Shown in pieces: positions 28,230 to 38,903 of a stretch of DNA of 52,500 nucleotides. Made by a program: the position numbers and the translations under genes. Origin of the DNA: Zetaproteobacteria bacterium (lineage in GTDB: Bacteria > Pseudomonadota > Alphaproteobacteria > Micavibrionales > Micavibrionaceae); the NCBI GenBank assembly GCA_002747015.1, contig NVXI01000002.1, positions 28,007 through 80,506 of the forward strand, in the 5' to 3' direction. Positions within the stretch are counted from its first letter, which is position 1, and the number at the start of each line of letters is the position of its first letter. The notes beneath the pieces were generated by a model. The model saw only the letters and a program-made list of their open reading frames with translations. It was not told the origin of the DNA and did not search any database.

Positions 28230-29054
28230 TTAGTACATTTTAACGACTTTATCAAGTTTAACGAGAATGCCCAACAATTCTGGCATATCGCTCAATTGAA
28301 CCATATTCGGCCCATCAGAAGGTGCGCTATCAGGATTTTGATGCGTTTCAATAAAGACTCCGGCGACACCTACGGCCACTGCGGCACGCGCAAGAACAGG
28401 AACCATCGTGCGATCTCCACCAGATGAACCACCTAAACCGCCTGGTTGTTGCACCGAATGCGTGGCATCATAAATAATCGGATAACCTGTTTTTTGCATA
28501 ATGGGAATTGAGCGCATATCGGAGACAAGTGTATTGTAACCAAAACTGGCACCACGTTCGCATAACATAATGTTATCATTACCGCTATCCGATACCTTTT
28601 TAGCAACATTTTCCATGTCCCAAGGCGCAAGGAATTGCCCTTTTTTAATATTAATAGCCTTCCCAGTCTTTGCAGCAGCAATCAGTAAATCTGTTTGCCG
28701 ACAGAGAAATGCCGGTATTTGTAAGACATCAACAACTTCACCTGCGCGCGTGCATTGCTCTTCCGTATGGACATCCGTAATAACCGGAACACCGAAGTGA
28801 TCGCGAATATCGGATAAAATCTGCAATCCCTTATCAATCCCTACGCCTCTAATACCGGATATAGACGTACGATTTGCCTTATCGTAAGAACTTTTAAAAA
28901 TGAATTGCAAACCCATTTTCTGCGTAAGCTGCTTTAATGCTTCACACATTTCGAAAGCATGGTCTTTGCTCTCGATTTGGCACGGGCCAGCAATAATCGT
29001 TAAGGGCTGCTTATTACCAATTTGAAGCTGGTCAACTTTTACAATTTTTTCCAT
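28230..29054 (-). CDS. kdsA: 3-deoxy-8-phosphooctulonate synthase (KDO 8-P synthase)
   Basis: KdsA condenses phosphoenolpyruvate with arabinose 5-phosphate to build Kdo, the inner-core sugar of lipopolysaccharide. Motifs include [46 protein letters not shown] and [11 protein letters not shown]. The Cys in AGPCQIES is at the position of the metal ligand of the metal-dependent class (Asn in the E. coli enzyme), so this copy is probably metal-dependent. The start may be ATG 29054 or an in-frame GTG at 29060; neither has a clear Shine-Dalgarno. Confidence 0.95.
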   Translation of the reverse strand: MEKIVKVDQLQIGNKQPLTIIAGPCQIESKDHAFEMCEALKQLTQKMGLQFIFKSSYDKANRTSISGIRGVGIDKGLQILSDIRDHFGVPVITDVHTEEQCTRAGEVVDVLQIPAFLCRQTDLLIAAAKTGKAINIKKGQFLAPWDMENVAKKVSDSGNDNIMLCERGASFGYNTLVSDMRSIPIMQKTGYPIIYDATHSVQQPGGLGGSSGGDRTMVPVLARAAVAVGVAGVFIETHQNPDSAPSDGPNMVQLSDMPELLGILVKLDKVVKMY

Positions 29055-29105
29055 ACGCACAAGGTATTTTTATATGAGGGGTGATGCAAGTGGAAAAAAC
29101 ACCTT

Positions 29106-30734
29106 TTACACTAATCTTTCTTGCTCAATCGCCGCCGCAATAAAAGAAACAAACAATGGATGCGGAGAAAATGGCTTGGATTTCAGCTCTGGATGGAACT
29201 GCACACCAATAAACCACGGATGGTCTTCATATTCTACAATTTCAGGAAGCTTACCATCCGGTGATAAACCAGAGAATTTTAAGCCACCCTTTTCAAGCTG
29301 CTCAAGGTAATTAATATTCACCTCATAACGATGCCTATGGCGTTCACTAATCTCTTGTGTGCCATAAATTTCGGCGACCTTAGAACCTTTAAGTAAATGT
29401 GCAGGATAAGCACCCAAACGCATCGTACCGCCCAGATCACCATCCGATCCACGCTCTTGCTTTGCATTGCCTTGTATCCACTCTGTCATAAGACCAATAA
29501 CCGGCACATCACATATTTTAAATTCACTAGATGCTGCGCCCTTAATACCACAAAGATTGCGCGCCGCCTCAATAACGGCCATTTGCATACCATAACAAAT
29601 CCCGAAATATGGTATTTTCTTCTCACGTGCATATTGCGCCGCAAGAATTTTACCTTCTACGCCACGATCCCCAAAACCACCAGGAACAATAATACCGTTC
29701 ACACCTGATAAATACACTTCTGGATCTTCGGATTCAAAGATCTCTGCCTCAATAAATTTCAGGTTCACTTTAATTTTATTCGCTATTCCGCCATGAATCA
29801 GAGCCTCATTCAGAGATTTATAACTGTCGGCCAAGTTTGTATATTTACCGACAATTGCAATTGTTACTTCGCCTTCTGGTTCCTTTATCGTTTTTACGAT
29901 ACCTTGCCAGACAGATAAATCCAACTCACCCTTGTCTTCGATACCAAAGCTATCCATGACTTGAGTATCAAGCCCTTCTGCATGATAGGTTAGAGGAACT
30001 TCATAAATCGAAGCAACATCCAGCGCAGGAATAACTTTTTTCTCATCCAGATTACAAAACAGCGCAATTTTACGACGCTCATCATCCTCAATTGTTCTAT
30101 CTGCACGACATAGCAATATCTGCGGACGAATACCATAACTCATCAATTCCTTAACAGAATGCTGTGTTGGCTTGGTTTTCAATTCACCCGCCGCAGGAAT
30201 ATAAGGCAGCAATGTTACATGAATGAAAATTGCACGTTCACGACCAACATCATTACCAAATTGGCGAATAGCCTCCAGAAACGGAAGGCTCTCAATATCC
30301 CCAACAGTACCCCCGATTTCACAAAGGACAAAATCAGCCGTCCCCTCTTTTTCACGGATAAAATCTTGAATTTCATTGGTTATATGCGGAATGACTTGAA
30401 TTGTCGCACCGAGGTATTCGCCTCTACGCTCTCTTTGTAGAACACTGGTGTAAATTCGCCCAGTTGTTGTGTTGTCTGTGGCTCTAGCCGGCACACCTGT
30501 AAAACGTTCATAATGCCCAAAATCCAAATCAGTCTCCGCACCATCATCGGTCACGAACACCTCGCCATGCTGAAAGGGACTCATCGTACCCGGATCAACA
30601 TTCAAATATGGATCAAGTTTGCATAGACGCACACTATACCCTCTTATTTGTAACAATGCGCCAAGCGAAGCGGAGGCAAGACCCTTTCCTAATGAGGAAA
30701 CAACGCCGCCTGTAATGAAAATATATCGTGTCAT
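29106..30734 (-). CDS. pyrG: CTP synthase
   Basis: PyrG aminates UTP to CTP with glutamine. The 542-residue protein has the synthetase domain ([21 protein letters not shown]-loop region, residues 5-24) and the glutamine amidotransferase domain with nucleophile Cys in FGICYGMQ and the His-Glu pair in [12 protein letters not shown]. It starts five bases after secG, so secG-pyrG are coupled. Confidence 0.98.
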   Translation of the reverse strand: MTRYIFITGGVVSSLGKGLASASLGALLQIRGYSVRLCKLDPYLNVDPGTMSPFQHGEVFVTDDGAETDLDFGHYERFTGVPARATDNTTTGRIYTSVLQRERRGEYLGATIQVIPHITNEIQDFIREKEGTADFVLCEIGGTVGDIESLPFLEAIRQFGNDVGRERAIFIHVTLLPYIPAAGELKTKPTQHSVKELMSYGIRPQILLCRADRTIEDDERRKIALFCNLDEKKVIPALDVASIYEVPLTYHAEGLDTQVMDSFGIEDKGELDLSVWQGIVKTIKEPEGEVTIAIVGKYTNLADSYKSLNEALIHGGIANKIKVNLKFIEAEIFESEDPEVYLSGVNGIIVPGGFGDRGVEGKILAAQYAREKKIPYFGICYGMQMAVIEAARNLCGIKGAASSEFKICDVPVIGLMTEWIQGNAKQERGSDGDLGGTMRLGAYPAHLLKGSKVAEIYGTQEISERHRHRYEVNINYLEQLEKGGLKFSGLSPDGKLPEIVEYEDHPWFIGVQFHPELKSKPFSPHPLFVSFIAAAIEQERLV

Positions 30735-30738
30735 AATT

Positions 30739-31194
30739 CTACTCTACCGGTGCTGATGGCTCCGGCTTGTTTTCAGTTATTGAAGGAATTATATCAGCAT
30801 CTTGTGCTTCTATAACATTTAGAGACTCTACATCCTTAATTTCTACATCTAATGACGGCATTTCCATTGGCGGCGTATATATTATTCCGACTGGTGCGCT
30901 CACATCTGGTGCTTGTATCTCTGAAACATTTACATCTTCAAGAATACCTTGGTTAACACGGCTTTGCTGGCTTGCCAGAACACCAAGAGTAAGTGACGTT
31001 ATAAAGAACCCAGCTGCACATAAACCTGTCATTTTAGTAAGCGCATTGGCTGTTCCTTTTGCAGAAGCAAGACCACCAAGGCCACCACCACCGCCGCCGA
31101 TACCAAGTCCACCGCCTTCAGAACGCTGTAACAAGACAAGGACAATAATTAATAAAGCCAAAATAAGGTGTATTACGAGAATTACGGATTCCAT
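30739..31194 (-). CDS. secG: Protein translocase subunit SecG
   Basis: The first 75 residues are typical SecG: helix 1 ([20 protein letters not shown]), a Gly-rich loop ([16 protein letters not shown]) and helix 2 ([20 protein letters not shown]). SecG assists SecYE during protein export. A C-terminal extension of about 70 acidic, Pro-rich residues follows, longer than in E. coli SecG. Such tails are common in alphaproteobacteria and look disordered. Start ATG 31194 lacks a strong ribosome-binding site. Confidence 0.94.
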   Translation of the reverse strand: MESVILVIHLILALLIIVLVLLQRSEGGGLGIGGGGGGLGGLASAKGTANALTKMTGLCAAGFFITSLTLGVLASQQSRVNQGILEDVNVSEIQAPDVSAPVGIIYTPPMEMPSLDVEIKDVESLNVIEAQDADIIPSITENKPEPSAPVE

Positions 31195-31275
31195 AGTCTA
31201 AATACTTTTTCTTTCGTGTGTTTAACACAGTTTATACGGTTTCTTACCTTTAAAGACCAGCCATAAAATTAATTT

Positions 31276-32037
31276 TTACAAAGTCTTTACAGAAGCAATC
31301 GCAATTCCTACAAATTGCTCCGCCTTTAAGCTTGCACCACCAATTAAACCACCATCAACATGCGGAGTAGCCAAAAGAGCACAAGCATTTTCAGGTTTCA
31401 TCGAACCGCCGTACAAAATACGCATATTTTCCGAATCTGCAAGCTGTTCTTTCAATTGAGCGTGTATAAAACTGTGCATTTTTGCGACATCGTCGCTGTT
31501 TGCAGTTTTTCCAGTACCAATCGCCCAAACGGGCTCGTATGCAATTACAATGTTATGTGCATTTGCACTTTCAGGCAAAGAAGCCTTCAATTGTGCACCA
31601 ACAACTTCATTTTCCTTGCCTGCCTCGCGGTCACTTTCAGTTTCCCCCACACAAATAATCGCTATTAAACCTGCATCATGCGCAGCCTTTGCTTTCTGCG
31701 CGACAAGCTCGCTGGTTTCTTTATGGTATTGCCTACGCTCCGAATGGCCAAGAATAACATAAGAACCACCACAATCAGCAATCATTTGTGCTGACAGCTC
31801 ACCAGTATACGCACCCGATTCGTGCACAGAGCAATCCTGCGCCCCTAAAGAAATACCTTGTTTTGCACAGATATCTTTTACCGTCAGTAAATAGAGAGAT
31901 GGTGGGCAAACAAGAAATTCATGCGAATCCTTTATTGCGGGATTGCCCTGTATTTCTTCAGCAATCGAAGAAACCAGTTCTACGGCCTGATTGGTATCCC
32001 CATTCATTTTCCAATTTCCGGCAATCAATTTTTTCAT
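31276..32037 (-). CDS. tpiA: Triose-phosphate isomerase
   Basis: TpiA interconverts dihydroxyacetone phosphate and glyceraldehyde 3-phosphate. The 253-residue barrel has Asn8 and Lys10 in GNWKMNG, His98 in ILGHSERR, the catalytic Glu168 in YEPVWAIGTG, and the phosphate loop GGSMKPENA with GLIGGASL. ATAAGGATATAGAT before the ATG is the ribosome-binding site. It heads tpiA-secG-pyrG-kdsA and is divergent from the ppiD-like gene. Confidence 0.97.
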   Translation of the reverse strand: MKKLIAGNWKMNGDTNQAVELVSSIAEEIQGNPAIKDSHEFLVCPPSLYLLTVKDICAKQGISLGAQDCSVHESGAYTGELSAQMIADCGGSYVILGHSERRQYHKETSELVAQKAKAAHDAGLIAIICVGETESDREAGKENEVVGAQLKASLPESANAHNIVIAYEPVWAIGTGKTANSDDVAKMHSFIHAQLKEQLADSENMRILYGGSMKPENACALLATPHVDGGLIGGASLKAEQFVGIAIASVKTL

Positions 32038-32158
32038 ATCTATATCCTTATATTTTTATGCAGTTCAGCATATCAACGCCAGTGACACTACCCATATAGC
32101 CTTACCGTGGAAAGTAATTTTTCATACTCAATTTTTCTAACAAGTCATATTTGAAGAC

Positions 32159-32187
32159 TTGCCCCCTTGATACTAGCTGCCTATAGT
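32159..32187 (+). promoter_or_regulatory. Candidate sigma-70 promoter for the ppiD-trpE transcript
   Basis: TTGCCC (32159-32164) and TATAGT (32182-32187) are exactly 17 bases apart, 45 bases before the start codon at 32232, in the 194-base divergent gap with tpiA. The -10 matches five of six and the -35 four of six consensus positions. Confidence 0.35.
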
Positions 32188-32231
32188 GCCTGATCGAAAG
32201 TGAAATTATTGAAAATTGGATTGAAGTTAGT

Positions 32232-34145
32232 ATGGTTATGAAATCTATGCGCGGCGGAAAAGTCGGTGGCTTTTTTAAATATGTTCTTTTTGGCCTCCTC
32301 GGGATGGCTGTCGGTGGATTGGTCTTAAGCGGATCATTTAGTGGCGGAAATGTTGGTGGCAATGATGTTGCAAAAATCGGCGATAAAACGATTACAATCA
32401 GACAATTTGATCTTACATTGCGGCGCGTCTTGACTCGATATAATATGTCAACAGAAAAAGCCTATGAAGTTGGGTTGGCAGAAGATGTTTTAGCAGGTGA
32501 AATACGCGCGTTTTTCATGTTAAAGGAAGCAGAAAACCTTGGCATAGAAATCAATCAGGCTCAACTTGCAAAACGCATAGGACAAGTTATTGCTCCGCGT
32601 AGACGAGATGACCAGACATTGCAACAGGCACTTGATGAGGTTTTGCAAAGCCAAAGAATGAACGAAAAAGATTTTGTAAATGGTATTAAGCGTGAAGTCT
32701 CGGGCGATATAATAAGTGAAGCCATTCAAACAGGATTCGCGCCTACGGCTGATTTACTGGCAAAAGATTTATATACTTTTCAAACGCAAACACGCGATAT
32801 CGATATTATAGAATTTAACGACAATGAAATAACGTCCATTCCCGAAGCTAAAACAGAGGAACTGGAACGCCTATACAACGCGTTAAAATTTTCTCAGTAT
32901 ATAATACCAGAATATCGCAGTGTTAATGTCGCAATTTTTGATCCAGAAAGCATAAATGTCAATATTTCCATCACAGATGAAGAAATAAAAATGGTGTATG
33001 AAGATAACCTTCAAAGCTTTGCCATTGGTGAACAACTTGTACTGACACAGACTATGTTAGATGACAAGAAAAAGGCAGAAGATATCTTCGCCCTTGTTGA
33101 AAAAGGCACTGATTTAAAAACTGCGACCACAGAAGTGATGGGGAAAAGTGCCCGATATATAGAAAACATACCCTTCGAAACCGCAATGATGCTGCCAGCC
33201 CTGTTTGAAGCTGTCAAAGACAGGGAGATCGGTAAAGTTGTCTCCCCTGTAAAAACGACACTGGGCTACCACATTATCAAACTAATGAAAGTGCTACCAC
33301 CATCCACGCGTCCACTCAAAAATGTGCAGGAACAGATCAAAAGAGACTTGCTGGATGAGAAACAATCTGACCATCTCTACGGCATTTCAACAAACTTTGA
33401 AGAACTACTCAATGATGAAGTTAGTTTTGAAGACATCGCAAAAGAAATTGATATTACGATATCCTCCATTGGGTTAATTGATGCAATGGGCACAAATAAG
33501 ACCGAAAAATCCGGAATAGAATCATTTCCGGCCCCTGATAAAGAGGCTCTTATTGAAATGATTTTTGCACTGGAGGACGACATTCCGCCTATACTCGAAG
33601 AGTTGCCAAGCGGACAGTTTGCAAGCGTTAGCCTTAATTCTATAGAATATAAGACATATCAACCTTTCGAAGATGTTCGCCAAGAGCTTGCCGATAAGTT
33701 TATCGCAGATCAACAGAAGGTCGAGAATAAACGCCGTATAGATAAATACCTTGCAGAACTTGATATAAGAGGATCGACCTTTGAAAGCATCGCACAAGAC
33801 AATAAGAAAGACATTCAAACAATCAAGGGCATTACAATCCAAGGCGATATCCCTGAACCTTTGGTGATGAACAATCGCCCTCTGATCTTCAAAACGGCTC
33901 TTGGTGGTTATCAGGCTCTACGGCTTGATGAGAAATATGCATTGATGAGAGTCTCTGGCTATAGCTTCCCTGAAATTGATGAAAACAGCAAAGAAGCAAT
34001 AAAAATCATCAAAGAAAGAATTGATACTGAGGTTAAAGAAGAGGCACTCTTATCTTATCTGCATATGCTGAGCAGCAAATACGATGCGACAATAAACACA
34101 AAATTATTAGAGCGTGTCTACGGTCAGAAAAATGACGAAAATTAA
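32232..34145 (+). CDS. ppiD: Peptidyl-prolyl isomerase D-like periplasmic foldase (SurA_N / PpiC domains)
   Basis: This 637-residue protein is anchored by an N-terminal helix (YVLFGLLGMAVGGLVLSG, about 17-34) with the bulk in the periplasm. A SurA-like N-terminal chaperone region covers about 40-190. A parvulin (PpiC-type) domain lies around 270-360, with the family's G-x-V-S-P-V and LGYHIIKL strands, then a long chaperone-like C-terminus. PpiD-family proteins help newly exported proteins fold at the SecYEG exit. The start at 32232 (or the ATG two codons later) has only a weak ribosome-binding site. trpE follows by 21 bases, the common alphaproteobacterial order. Confidence 0.9.
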   Translation: MVMKSMRGGKVGGFFKYVLFGLLGMAVGGLVLSGSFSGGNVGGNDVAKIGDKTITIRQFDLTLRRVLTRYNMSTEKAYEVGLAEDVLAGEIRAFFMLKEAENLGIEINQAQLAKRIGQVIAPRRRDDQTLQQALDEVLQSQRMNEKDFVNGIKREVSGDIISEAIQTGFAPTADLLAKDLYTFQTQTRDIDIIEFNDNEITSIPEAKTEELERLYNALKFSQYIIPEYRSVNVAIFDPESINVNISITDEEIKMVYEDNLQSFAIGEQLVLTQTMLDDKKKAEDIFALVEKGTDLKTATTEVMGKSARYIENIPFETAMMLPALFEAVKDREIGKVVSPVKTTLGYHIIKLMKVLPPSTRPLKNVQEQIKRDLLDEKQSDHLYGISTNFEELLNDEVSFEDIAKEIDITISSIGLIDAMGTNKTEKSGIESFPAPDKEALIEMIFALEDDIPPILEELPSGQFASVSLNSIEYKTYQPFEDVRQELADKFIADQQKVENKRRIDKYLAELDIRGSTFESIAQDNKKDIQTIKGITIQGDIPEPLVMNNRPLIFKTALGGYQALRLDEKYALMRVSGYSFPEIDENSKEAIKIIKERIDTEVKEEALLSYLHMLSSKYDATINTKLLERVYGQKNDEN

Positions 34146-34166
34146 GAGCAATAAGGATACCCCATA

Positions 34167-35696
34167 ATGCCTGCCCAAAACGACCATCTATATAATCCAC
34201 ATCCAGATGTTTTCAGGCAAAATTTTGACAATAATAAGACACAGATCATTTGGCACTGGGTTTCAGCAGACCTTGAAACACCGGTTTCTGCTTATCTAAA
34301 ATTATGTGGTTATACGGCCTATTCTTTTTTGCTAGAATCCGTTGAAGGAGGCGCAACCCTGGGACGCTATTCCGTTATTGGAACAAGCCCAGATTTCCTT
34401 TGGAAATGTTCGCAAGGGGGCAAGGTTGAAACAAAATCAAAAAATGGTAAATGGGTATCGCAAAATATTTGTGCAAAAACATCCCTAAAGGAAAATATCG
34501 CCGCTAGTTCTATTGACGTTGTTCCCGAAGGCCTCCCACCGATGTGCGGCCTTGGCCTATTCGGCTATATCGGCTATGATATGATACGCTTGGTCGAGGA
34601 TATTCCGGATAATAACCCTGATGACTTAAAGGTGCCTGACAGTATTCTAAGTCGCCCATCTGTCCTTGCGATTTTTGATAATGTTAAAAACATGATTTGT
34701 ATTGTAACACCTGTCTATGCACATGCGGGCAATTCAGAACTTCCAATTGATCTTGTTTACAGTGACGCACGCTCGCGAATCGACAATGCGTTAAAATCTA
34801 TCAATACACCGTTAGACCGGACCTTGTTGGAACACCGAACGACACTAAACCCTAAACAAGAAATAACATCAAATACGCCGAAGGAAGATTATAAAGCTGC
34901 GGTTCGCAAGGCCATTGAATACATCCGCGCAGGTGAAATATTTCAAGTTGTTCCTTCGCAAAGATTTTCCATTGATTTTGACTTACCATCGTTTGAGTTA
35001 TATCGCTCTCTTCGTAGTGTAAATCCATCACCTTTCTTGTTTCATTTATCATTTGAAGGGTTCTCTCTGGTTGGCTCCAGCCCAGAAATATTGGTGCGGG
35101 TGCGTGATGATATGGTAACAATTCGTCCAATTGCCGGAACACGAAAACGCGGGAAGAATGCAGCAGAAGATAAGGCTTTAGCGGATGATTTACTCGGTGA
35201 TGCAAAAGAATGCTCCGAGCATTTGATGTTACTCGATCTTGGACGCAATGACGTTGGTCGTGTTGCAGAAATCGGCAGCGTCAATGTCACCGACCAATTC
35301 CAGATAGAGCTTTACTCACATGTTATGCATATCGTTTCAAATGTAGAGGGAAAACTACGTAAAGATTTAGACGTTGTAGATGCGTTATTTGCAGGATTCC
35401 CCGCTGGAACAGTCAGTGGAGCGCCAAAAATTCGCGCCATGGAAATCATCGATGAATTAGAGGTAAGCCGCCGTGCAACATATGCAGGCGGTGTCGGATA
35501 CTTCTCTCAAAACTCAATGGATAGCTGCATTGCCTTACGTACAGCCTTGGTCAAAGATAGAAAAATTTATGTTCAAGCTGGCGGCGGCGTTGTCGCGGAT
35601 AGTGACCCAGAACTTGAATATCAAGAATGCTGCAACAAGGCGAAAGCTGTTTTCCACGCTGCTGAACTAGTTATACAAAAGTTCAGCGCCGATTAG
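34167..35696 (+). CDS. trpE: Anthranilate synthase component I
   Basis: TrpE makes anthranilate from chorismate, the first committed step to tryptophan. The 509-residue product has the feedback-site segment LLESVEGGATLGRYS (tryptophan-binding LLES), the catalytic FQVVPSQRFS, PSPFLFHL, GSSPEILVRV, PIAGTRKRG, and the C-terminal GGGVVADSDPELEYQE. AAGGATA precedes the ATG. Its partner trpG is not adjacent; it lies 3.2 kb downstream beyond two opposite-strand genes. Confidence 0.97.
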   Translation: MPAQNDHLYNPHPDVFRQNFDNNKTQIIWHWVSADLETPVSAYLKLCGYTAYSFLLESVEGGATLGRYSVIGTSPDFLWKCSQGGKVETKSKNGKWVSQNICAKTSLKENIAASSIDVVPEGLPPMCGLGLFGYIGYDMIRLVEDIPDNNPDDLKVPDSILSRPSVLAIFDNVKNMICIVTPVYAHAGNSELPIDLVYSDARSRIDNALKSINTPLDRTLLEHRTTLNPKQEITSNTPKEDYKAAVRKAIEYIRAGEIFQVVPSQRFSIDFDLPSFELYRSLRSVNPSPFLFHLSFEGFSLVGSSPEILVRVRDDMVTIRPIAGTRKRGKNAAEDKALADDLLGDAKECSEHLMLLDLGRNDVGRVAEIGSVNVTDQFQIELYSHVMHIVSNVEGKLRKDLDVVDALFAGFPAGTVSGAPKIRAMEIIDELEVSRRATYAGGVGYFSQNSMDSCIALRTALVKDRKIYVQAGGGVVADSDPELEYQECCNKAKAVFHAAELVIQKFSAD

Positions 35697-35722
35697 GAAC
35701 AAAACACACAAATTATTTTTGG

Positions 35723-37387
35723 TTAGATCGACACTAAAATCGCGCCAGCAAATGTAAGAATGACATTGGCAAAGGTATAACTACCTGCATAACCCAATGC
35801 AGGAACCTGACTTTTTGCTGCCTCCGTAACAAGATTAAGTGACGGTGTACTTGTCATTGCACCTGTAATCGCCCCAAGCAAAAGAGCCGCATTCATCTTC
35901 ATCACATAACGCCCAAAGACGAAGGCTACTAATACAGGGATCACCGTTATGGATATCCCACACAACACCAATAAAGGACCAACCGAAGCTAATGCCTCCA
36001 GCACTTTGCTACCTGCATTTAGGCCAATTGACGACATAAATAAAACAATTCCCAGATCCATCATAATATTTCTGGCTGCGCGTGGAAACGCCCCAAATGT
36101 AGGATGGACAGAGCGAAAAAATCCAATCAATATACCAACAATCAAAAGCCCACCGGCACTGCCTAAACCAACAGATATCTGTCCAAAGTTAATCACAATA
36201 GTACCAAGCAATAGACCAAGAGCCGCACCCAGACAAAGCGTTAAAAGGTCTGTTTTCTCGACATCGGATTCTATACTGCCCAGTTTTTCACTGACATCAG
36301 TGATACGATCTTCCTCACCGATAACCTCCAGCTTATCCCCCTTCAGTAAGATAGTATTTTTATCAATTGGTAATTCAATACCCGAACGGATTAAACCAAT
36401 AGGAAAACATCCATATTTGCTGGACAGCATCAAGTCTTGCACTTTTTTTCCTACGTAATCAGCACCTGTGATAACAATTTCCTTTGTTCTAATTCTAAAA
36501 TTCAAAAGTTCTTGATCAAAAACCTCTTGGATTGCCTTGTTCTTGGCGTAATTATGTTGTGCGATAGATGCTATAACAGATACGATGTCATCTTCTTCTA
36601 TAATAACATTCCTAGTAACCTCAATAAGATCCCCATCTCTGCGTATCCCCAGAACAGTGAAATATTGCCCTGTGGCCTCCTGAATTTGACGAATTGTTTT
36701 ACCAATCATTTTTCCATTCGAAATCTGGTATGTACGCACCATGGGTAAATTATCTTCGTTAATAATTTTGACACTCGCCCGCGCGGGAGCAATTTTCTTA
36801 GCCTCCTCAACAAGATCAACTCTAAATAATACAGGGATGTATTTGATAACAAACATCAAACCACCTATGCCAAACAGATATGTAAGGGAATAAGCCACAC
36901 TAATATTTTGAATAATTTCTTCTGAACTCACGCCTTCAGGTAATATCACCAGACCACTTGTAACGGCATCTTGTGCACCAACTAGTGTGGGGGTACTTGT
37001 CAATGATCCTGCCAACATACCCGCGGCAATACCCATTTCCATTTCAAATATATATGAGAATAATAAGCACAATAGAACGGCCGTAATAGCAACAATTATG
37101 GATAAGCCAAGATACCTTGCCCCATCGGATGCGAAAGCACTAAAAAAACTTGGTCCCGCTTGCAGGCCAACACAAAAAATGAAAATTGTAAATCCAAAGG
37201 TTGCAATGTCCGGATTGCTTTGGAAACCCAAAGATCCTAGAAATAAACCAGCAATCAAAACCCCTGTTATATTTCCTAATTTAACACCTAATATATTAAC
37301 TTTACCAAGTAAATACCCAAGACTTATGACTGTAAAAATTATAAGAACCTGATCATTCTTTAAGAGGTCGTAGAGATTAATTTCCAT
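35723..37387 (-). CDS. AspT/YidE/YbjL-family transporter with two TrkA-C domains
   Basis: The 554-residue membrane protein has two homologous membrane halves flanking two cytosolic RCK-C (TrkA_C) domains (about 200-280 and 290-370). The duplicated signature is visible as GSLTSTPTLVGAQ in the first half and GAMTSTPSLN in the second. This is the aspartate:alanine exchanger (AAE) family, whose members also include succinate exporters and uncharacterised YidE/YbjL proteins, so the substrate is open. The RCK-C domains suggest ligand gating. ATG 37387 has GGTGA five bases upstream; ATG 37399 is possible. With the next gene it splits the trp genes. Confidence 0.88.
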   Translation of the reverse strand: MEINLYDLLKNDQVLIIFTVISLGYLLGKVNILGVKLGNITGVLIAGLFLGSLGFQSNPDIATFGFTIFIFCVGLQAGPSFFSAFASDGARYLGLSIIVAITAVLLCLLFSYIFEMEMGIAAGMLAGSLTSTPTLVGAQDAVTSGLVILPEGVSSEEIIQNISVAYSLTYLFGIGGLMFVIKYIPVLFRVDLVEEAKKIAPARASVKIINEDNLPMVRTYQISNGKMIGKTIRQIQEATGQYFTVLGIRRDGDLIEVTRNVIIEEDDIVSVIASIAQHNYAKNKAIQEVFDQELLNFRIRTKEIVITGADYVGKKVQDLMLSSKYGCFPIGLIRSGIELPIDKNTILLKGDKLEVIGEEDRITDVSEKLGSIESDVEKTDLLTLCLGAALGLLLGTIVINFGQISVGLGSAGGLLIVGILIGFFRSVHPTFGAFPRAARNIMMDLGIVLFMSSIGLNAGSKVLEALASVGPLLVLCGISITVIPVLVAFVFGRYVMKMNAALLLGAITGAMTSTPSLNLVTEAAKSQVPALGYAGSYTFANVILTFAGAILVSI

Positions 37388-37518
37388 CACAATCACCATA
37401 ATATTTTACGTATAAATACATTTTATATGACCTAATATACCTTTTTTAGTAAATCACAAGCTAAAAATTGTTAATTATAACCCTAAGCATAAATGCATAT
37501 ACGAAGGCACTTACATTT

Positions 37519-38814
37519 CTATTCCCTTACTGCAGCAATATCACCATTTACTGCTATGGGATGCTTTATAACCCGACTAGCAGGAACAAGAGTTAACCCC
37601 TTTTCCTGTAGTGTCGGCAACCACGCCTTCAACGCGGCTATTGTTTCCTTATGCGGATGACCAATCGCGATGGCATAGCCTTGGCTTCGTGCTTTATGCT
37701 CTAATTTCTCCAAAGCATTATTTATAAATTCCGTATTAATTTCGTGATCAAGGAATACATCACGTTCCGCATATGGAATGCCTGTTTCACGCGCCGTACT
37801 TGCCGCAACAGAAGATCCAATCGTTTTCGAATCTATAAAAAATAGATCCTTATTTTTTAGATAACGCATCACACGCTGCATAGAGAGGCTATCTTTTGTT
37901 AATCGACTTCCCATGTGATTATTAACGCCAACAAAACCATCAAAACTTGATAATCCCCATTCAAATGTTTTTAAGAAGGCCTCCTCACCCTGCCCAACTT
38001 TAAGAACGTTAGGACCACCATCCAGCTGCCCATTCATAGGTTCCATCGGCATATGGAGCATCAATTCATGTCCGTTCTGTAATGCTCGTTTTGTGCGATC
38101 ATTTAAATTTTTCGCATAAGGTAAATAGGATAACGTTAACGGCCCTGGCAAAACCTCCACTTGTCTACTGCGCAAGCTGATCCCCATATCATCTATAATA
38201 ATGACCACCAGACCGTTCCCCTCTGGCGCAGAATATTCGTGCTTTATAAGATCCGCAGTCGGCAACTCAGTCATATCAATATTGGCAACATCAACACTCA
38301 ATATAACAGGAAGATCTTTTTCCACTTGAACTTTAGAAATATTGAGATCAGAAATAACATCAGAAACACTTTTTACTTCTTCATAATGTGACATTTCTGT
38401 TAATGGCATGCGCTTAAAATAACGTTCAATATACTGTGCACCACTCTCAACACCCACAGCAGGGGTAATAGAAGCCAACAAAGTCGCATCCGCTACATTA
38501 TCTTGCTCATCAGGATATGAAACATTAATATGCACAATCTCTATATCTTTATCCATTATCGGCGGTGGCGGCATAATTTGCATCATGGATAACATATCCA
38601 CTTCGATATCTATGCCTGTATCCATATAGGAACTATGTTGTCCCCTTAGATTTGAAATAATAATAGATTCCGCCGAATAACGTTCACCAAAACGATTAAA
38701 TATAGTGTGTTTTTTATCCAGTATAAACAAATCTGTCAGGATAATTAAAGCACCACCAAGTAAGATGAATACTATAATTTTAAATGGATTGTGACTTCGT
38801 TCGTTGTATTCCAT
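37519..38814 (-). CDS. Divergent polysaccharide deacetylase family protein (YibQ/DUF610-like)
   Basis: The 431-residue protein has an N-terminal membrane helix (IIVFILLGGALIILTDLFIL), a roughly 170-residue poorly conserved linker, and a C-terminal divergent polysaccharide deacetylase barrel: VVIIIDDMGISL, GPLTLSYLPYAKN, LMLHMPMEP, NNHMGSRLT, FFIDSKTIGSSVA and AIGHPHKETI. The domain faces the periplasm and may act on envelope glycans, but the family's reaction is not established. In other proteobacteria the gene often follows envC/ctpA-type wall genes, which are not here. It is divergent from trpG. Confidence 0.87.
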   Translation of the reverse strand: MEYNERSHNPFKIIVFILLGGALIILTDLFILDKKHTIFNRFGERYSAESIIISNLRGQHSSYMDTGIDIEVDMLSMMQIMPPPPIMDKDIEIVHINVSYPDEQDNVADATLLASITPAVGVESGAQYIERYFKRMPLTEMSHYEEVKSVSDVISDLNISKVQVEKDLPVILSVDVANIDMTELPTADLIKHEYSAPEGNGLVVIIIDDMGISLRSRQVEVLPGPLTLSYLPYAKNLNDRTKRALQNGHELMLHMPMEPMNGQLDGGPNVLKVGQGEEAFLKTFEWGLSSFDGFVGVNNHMGSRLTKDSLSMQRVMRYLKNKDLFFIDSKTIGSSVAASTARETGIPYAERDVFLDHEINTEFINNALEKLEHKARSQGYAIAIGHPHKETIAALKAWLPTLQEKGLTLVPASRVIKHPIAVNGDIAAVRE

Positions 38815-38903
38815 GGCTTTACACTACTCATTAAATACAGAACATTAAAATAAGGTTCGCCTGCATGCTTGCTTTTTCTAGCACACAACGTCATAACAAA
38901 TCC

